Of a DNA stretch of 48,289 nucleotides, positions 45,415 through 48,289 are shown piece after piece (position 1 is the stretch's first letter; every line of letters begins with the position of its first letter). The stretch comes from Defluviitaleaceae bacterium. Lineage in GTDB: Bacteria; Bacillota; Clostridia; Lachnospirales; WQUN01. The position numbers were made by a program, and so were the translations under genes. The DNA lies in NCBI GenBank assembly GCA_009779835.1, contig WRBD01000019.1, positions 1 through 48,289 of the forward strand. Direction: 5' to 3'. A model generated the notes under the pieces. That model did no database searches and was not told the origin of the DNA. It saw nothing but the letters and a program-made list of their open reading frames with translations.

Positions 45415-48289
45415 ATGCGAGTCTATTTTAAAAGTAGGATTTGCCTTTTTTTGACGTTTGTTATGGTTTTTGGATTACTCCCTGTATCGGCAGGTGAATT
45501 CTACCTCTCGCCCGTCCCCGAAGAATATTACGGGTTGCCTGAATTTTTAACCGCAACGCCGTCCGCGCTTGAATTAAACGGAACAGTGTTGCCTATGCAT
45601 GAAGATGATTTAGAATGGTCGTTAGACATAGGAAGGCTTAACGCGGGTACATCCGATGTAGCAACCGGCGGCGCGGAAAGGGCTTTAATCGGCGGTACAT
45701 TGCAAGCACCGACTTATTTACCCGGGGTTCGCTTGCGCAATTCCGGTACACCCACCAACTCTACAATTTCCATAACACACGGGGCAACCCCACGTGTGGA
45801 GGTTCGTTTCGGGGCTACAAACAGATTTGTTGAAATACAAACCGGTACGGTTGTAGGTGGCACGCAAGACGCAGCCCGAAGCGTTACAGACGGTTTTACT
45901 CCTGTGCCGGGAGTCACGTACAGGCTGGTGTTTAACGCTTCAATGGGTTCGGGTACGGGTGGTTTTCGTATGCGCGCCAATGCCGGAACAAACAATAATT
46001 CAAGTTCCGATTGGCAGCGCGTTACAGGGATATCCACAAATCCGCAGCAGATTGCGTTGCAGTGGACGCAGGAAGCCAATGGTGGAAATATTGTAATTGA
46101 TAATGGCACAGCTTCAAACGGTATGTCCCCCGAACCTACGGCAAGCTCACCCCGGACGCTTATTCTTTCCGATATCAGAATTTACAGAATTGAACGTTCT
46201 TCCGATACCGGCTATCTTTTTCAGCTTCAGCCTCATATCGCGGACTTACCGCTGGGATGTATCGGAACAGGCACCACGAATATAGCCCCCACCCACGAGT
46301 TAAATGAAGTTACTGTGCAGGTGCGCGGTACATCCGGTTCTCGTAATCTGTTTGTAGAACGCACAGCTGCAAACAACACGAGGGGCTTACTTTTACACGG
46401 CATCCGGTTGGAGCAGGGCGACGTAGTAACAGTTAGCGGAAATTTAATTTCAGGTTCGGGCCTTAGAATGCGTTTTCAATCGGCGCAAACTACCAGCTAT
46501 TTGGCAGGCTCTGATACTGCTACCCGAACCGGCCCGTTCACCATGAGCTACACGGTATCTTCGGAACACGCCGGGCGCGCAAACCAAGCGCTTCGCATTA
46601 TTCCTTGGGCTTCCAGTAGTGATGGTGGCAACATCCGGGCATCGTTTCAAATTGATAACATTACCGTGTTTCGCATGGATACATCCACGCCGGAAATACG
46701 TAGGGAAAACTCGGCAATGACGGGTACTTTCAGAATTGAGAACCCTTATAGAAATGTAAACTGGACTACATGGCGACAATTCCGCGCTGCGCATCATGTA
46801 CACACACAGCGTTCGGACGGTAATTCCTGGCTTCGCGAAGCGGTTTTAGACCACTACAACAGAGGTTTCGATATAATTGCCATAACAGACCACAATGTAA
46901 TTGACACCGGCGACTGGACGAGACATCCGCCTGCACAGCCCACAGTTTTTTGGTGGGAGCCCATGCGATGGAATCACAACGACCACCTGATGACCGCGGC
47001 AGACCAAACAGCAATAAGAAACGGCACTTGGCAGCCGGGCGCGGGGCGGTCTTTGCCTTCGGGTTCACGTTTTTCCGCGTTGGGGTTCATACGCGGGCAA
47101 ATGCGCACAATTCTTGGAATGCCCGCAGGTCAGCCCAACGTGGGCATGATTGGCGTTCCTTTCTCTAACGAGCATTCCACACGCGACCATACACTCACAT
47201 ATTGGGCTAATATTAATGCCCCCGAGCATTGGAGCGACAATGAAATTCTTCGCCAAACGGGACTTGCAGGCGGTCTTGCGGTGTTAGCCCACCCAGGTAG
47301 ACATACTTGCTCCTCTTCCGGCTCTGACAGATGCAGTACCGCACGTAATGGTGAAATGTGTTCTCATGCGGGAGGGCGCGGTCATGTTGCCGCATCCAAC
47401 TTGCCTCGCGAGGTAAACAGATATGTTACAAGATTCAGAGACTTCCCCGCCGCAATAGGCATGGAAATATATAACCGCCCCGACCATGAAACCCGTTCCG
47501 ACAGAATTTTATGGGACAATGTTCTTTTGCAAGCCATGCCGACAGGCAGAAATGTTTGGGGCTTCTCAAATGACGACTCACACAGCATGGACGGTACAGC
47601 ACTCGGCTGGAACGTAATGCTTATGCCGTCTCTTACAGACGAAAACCATCGGACATCAATGGAAACAGGCGCATTTTACATGGTTAGCCGCGTTGACCGC
47701 AGGCTTGACGTAAACCAAGATGTTTCTACCAGCGCTAGTAGCTCATGGCACGCCCCACTGATGAACAGGCAAGCCCCGGCAATCAGAAATATTGCCGTGA
47801 CCGGTCAAACAATTACAATTACAGGCGTAAACTACGATGAAATTCTGTGGATTACGGGCAATCCTTTCCGTGCGAACGGCTCTAATAACCACGGCGGTGG
47901 CGTGATTATCGAAACAGGCCCTTCGATTAACTTGGCAGAACTCGGAAAATATGTATGGGGCAACTATGTTCGCGCTGTACTAATTTGCAGAACCCCACCC
48001 GCTGGTCACTCAGGAATAAACAGCCATGGTGTCGCTCTTACACAACCTTTCGGTATTTTTCCAACTTCAGGAGGGCCGACACCAACACCGACTCCCTCTC
48101 CAACGATAACTCCGACACCAACTCCCACTCCTACGCCCACAATAACACCAACACCAACTCCCACTTCTACGCCCACAATAACTCCGACACCAACTCCCAC
48201 TCCTACGCCCACAATAACTCCGACACCAACTCCCACTCCTACGCCCACAATAACTCCGACACCAACTCCCACTCCTACGCCCACAATAA
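45415..48289 (+). CDS. Secreted PHP-domain (CehA/McbA-like) metallohydrolase, 3' end outside the window
   Basis: At least 958 residues; the frame stays open to the window end. Signal peptide ([20 protein letters not shown] onward, ending near SAGEF); two beta-rich modules (about 100-265 and 290-425) related to the YDMQ modules of the neighbouring enzymes; a PHP domain (about 445-770) with [27 protein letters not shown] and FSNDDSH, all the usual metal-binding motifs; a short beta region; and a Pro-Thr linker built from a 36-bp repeat. PHP proteins are metal-dependent phosphoesterases or related hydrolases; the exported CehA/McbA group is poorly characterised. AGAGGAG precedes the ATG at 45415. 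A dockerin may follow the linker, by analogy to the other two proteins. Confidence 0.88.
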   Translation, partial: MRVYFKSRICLFLTFVMVFGLLPVSAGEFYLSPVPEEYYGLPEFLTATPSALELNGTVLPMHEDDLEWSLDIGRLNAGTSDVATGGAERALIGGTLQAPTYLPGVRLRNSGTPTNSTISITHGATPRVEVRFGATNRFVEIQTGTVVGGTQDAARSVTDGFTPVPGVTYRLVFNASMGSGTGGFRMRANAGTNNNSSSDWQRVTGISTNPQQIALQWTQEANGGNIVIDNGTASNGMSPEPTASSPRTLILSDIRIYRIERSSDTGYLFQLQPHIADLPLGCIGTGTTNIAPTHELNEVTVQVRGTSGSRNLFVERTAANNTRGLLLHGIRLEQGDVVTVSGNLISGSGLRMRFQSAQTTSYLAGSDTATRTGPFTMSYTVSSEHAGRANQALRIIPWASSSDGGNIRASFQIDNITVFRMDTSTPEIRRENSAMTGTFRIENPYRNVNWTTWRQFRAAHHVHTQRSDGNSWLREAVLDHYNRGFDIIAITDHNVIDTGDWTRHPPAQPTVFWWEPMRWNHNDHLMTAADQTAIRNGTWQPGAGRSLPSGSRFSALGFIRGQMRTILGMPAGQPNVGMIGVPFSNEHSTRDHTLTYWANINAPEHWSDNEILRQTGLAGGLAVLAHPGRHTCSSSGSDRCSTARNGEMCSHAGGRGHVAASNLPREVNRYVTRFRDFPAAIGMEIYNRPDHETRSDRILWDNVLLQAMPTGRNVWGFSNDDSHSMDGTALGWNVMLMPSLTDENHRTSMETGAFYMVSRVDRRLDVNQDVSTSASSSWHAPLMNRQAPAIRNIAVTGQTITITGVNYDEILWITGNPFRANGSNNHGGGVIIETGPSINLAELGKYVWGNYVRAVLICRTPPAGHSGINSHGVALTQPFGIFPTSGGPTPTPTPSPTITPTPTPTPTPTITPTPTPTSTPTITPTPTPTPTPTITPTPTPTPTPTITPTPTPTPTPTI
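48109..48288 (+). repeat. 36-bp minisatellite encoding a Pro-Thr linker
   Basis: Five 36-bp units (48109, 48145, 48181, 48217, 48253), each encoding [12 protein letters not shown]. Units 1, 3, 4 and 5 are identical; unit 2 has a few changes. The array reaches the window end and may continue. Confidence 0.93.

Noticed and set aside
48006-48284. Antisense ORF coding almost only Gly and Val
   Set aside because: It is the reverse reading of the 36-bp Pro-Thr repeat; the plus strand encodes a clear PHP-protein linker.

Overview
The window looks like chromosomal DNA of an anaerobic, Gram-positive-type bacterium, most likely a member of the Clostridia from a gut, rumen or plant-degrading community. 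This is inferred from a four-subunit pyruvate:ferredoxin oxidoreductase, strong AGGAGG ribosome binding sites, a Bacillus-type aspartokinase with an internal in-frame start, a long-form S12, and secreted multi-domain proteins with dockerins, InlB-type repeats and Pro-Thr linkers. No rRNA, tRNA, CRISPR array or transposase was seen.

Layout, left to right. (1) 185-3330: porCDAB operon with its own promoter, a palindrome inside the promoter, and a terminator. (2) 3374-9521: a signalling island that is partly decayed. It holds an OmpR-type DNA-binding-domain remnant, a 141-bp palindromic element, a shortened solute-binding sensor, a REC-HK-REC-HPt-HPt hybrid kinase, a double receiver, a REC-HD-GYP protein, and a Cache sensor fused by deletion and frameshift to an HPt remnant. 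(3) 9617-14136: an isolated str operon (rpsL, rpsG, fusA, tuf) with a consensus promoter, a second promoter before tuf and a strong terminator. (4) 14224-16390: lysC translationally coupled to a stand-alone receiver and an HPt protein. (5) 16505-26655: two very large secreted dockerin proteins, a GH5 cellulase-like enzyme and a purple-acid-phosphatase-like metallophosphoesterase, sharing repeat modules. (6) 26774-29659: a 7TM hybrid histidine kinase, ending at a bidirectional terminator. (7) 40689-29714, minus strand: a four-gene signalling operon with a BvgS-like giant sensor kinase, a second REC-HK-REC-HPt kinase, a poly-HAMP chemoreceptor and a receiver protein. (8) 41052-45296: two tandem paralogues of unknown function with duplicated structured leaders, followed by a secreted beta-helix protein. 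(9) 45329-end: a secreted PHP-domain (CehA/McbA-like) protein running off the window in a Pro-Thr minisatellite.

The window is dominated by multistep phosphorelay parts (five HPt-bearing proteins, at least ten receiver domains) with no intact DNA-binding response regulator; the only recognisable output enzyme is the HD-GYP protein. Five HPt proteins share a short helical tail after the HPt domain. The secreted proteins share a roughly 157-residue module, and two of them a CxxCx4CxC cysteine motif, which suggests one surface system that degrades polymers and phosphorylated substrates. The tandem paralogue plus beta-helix locus is the least explained part of the window.
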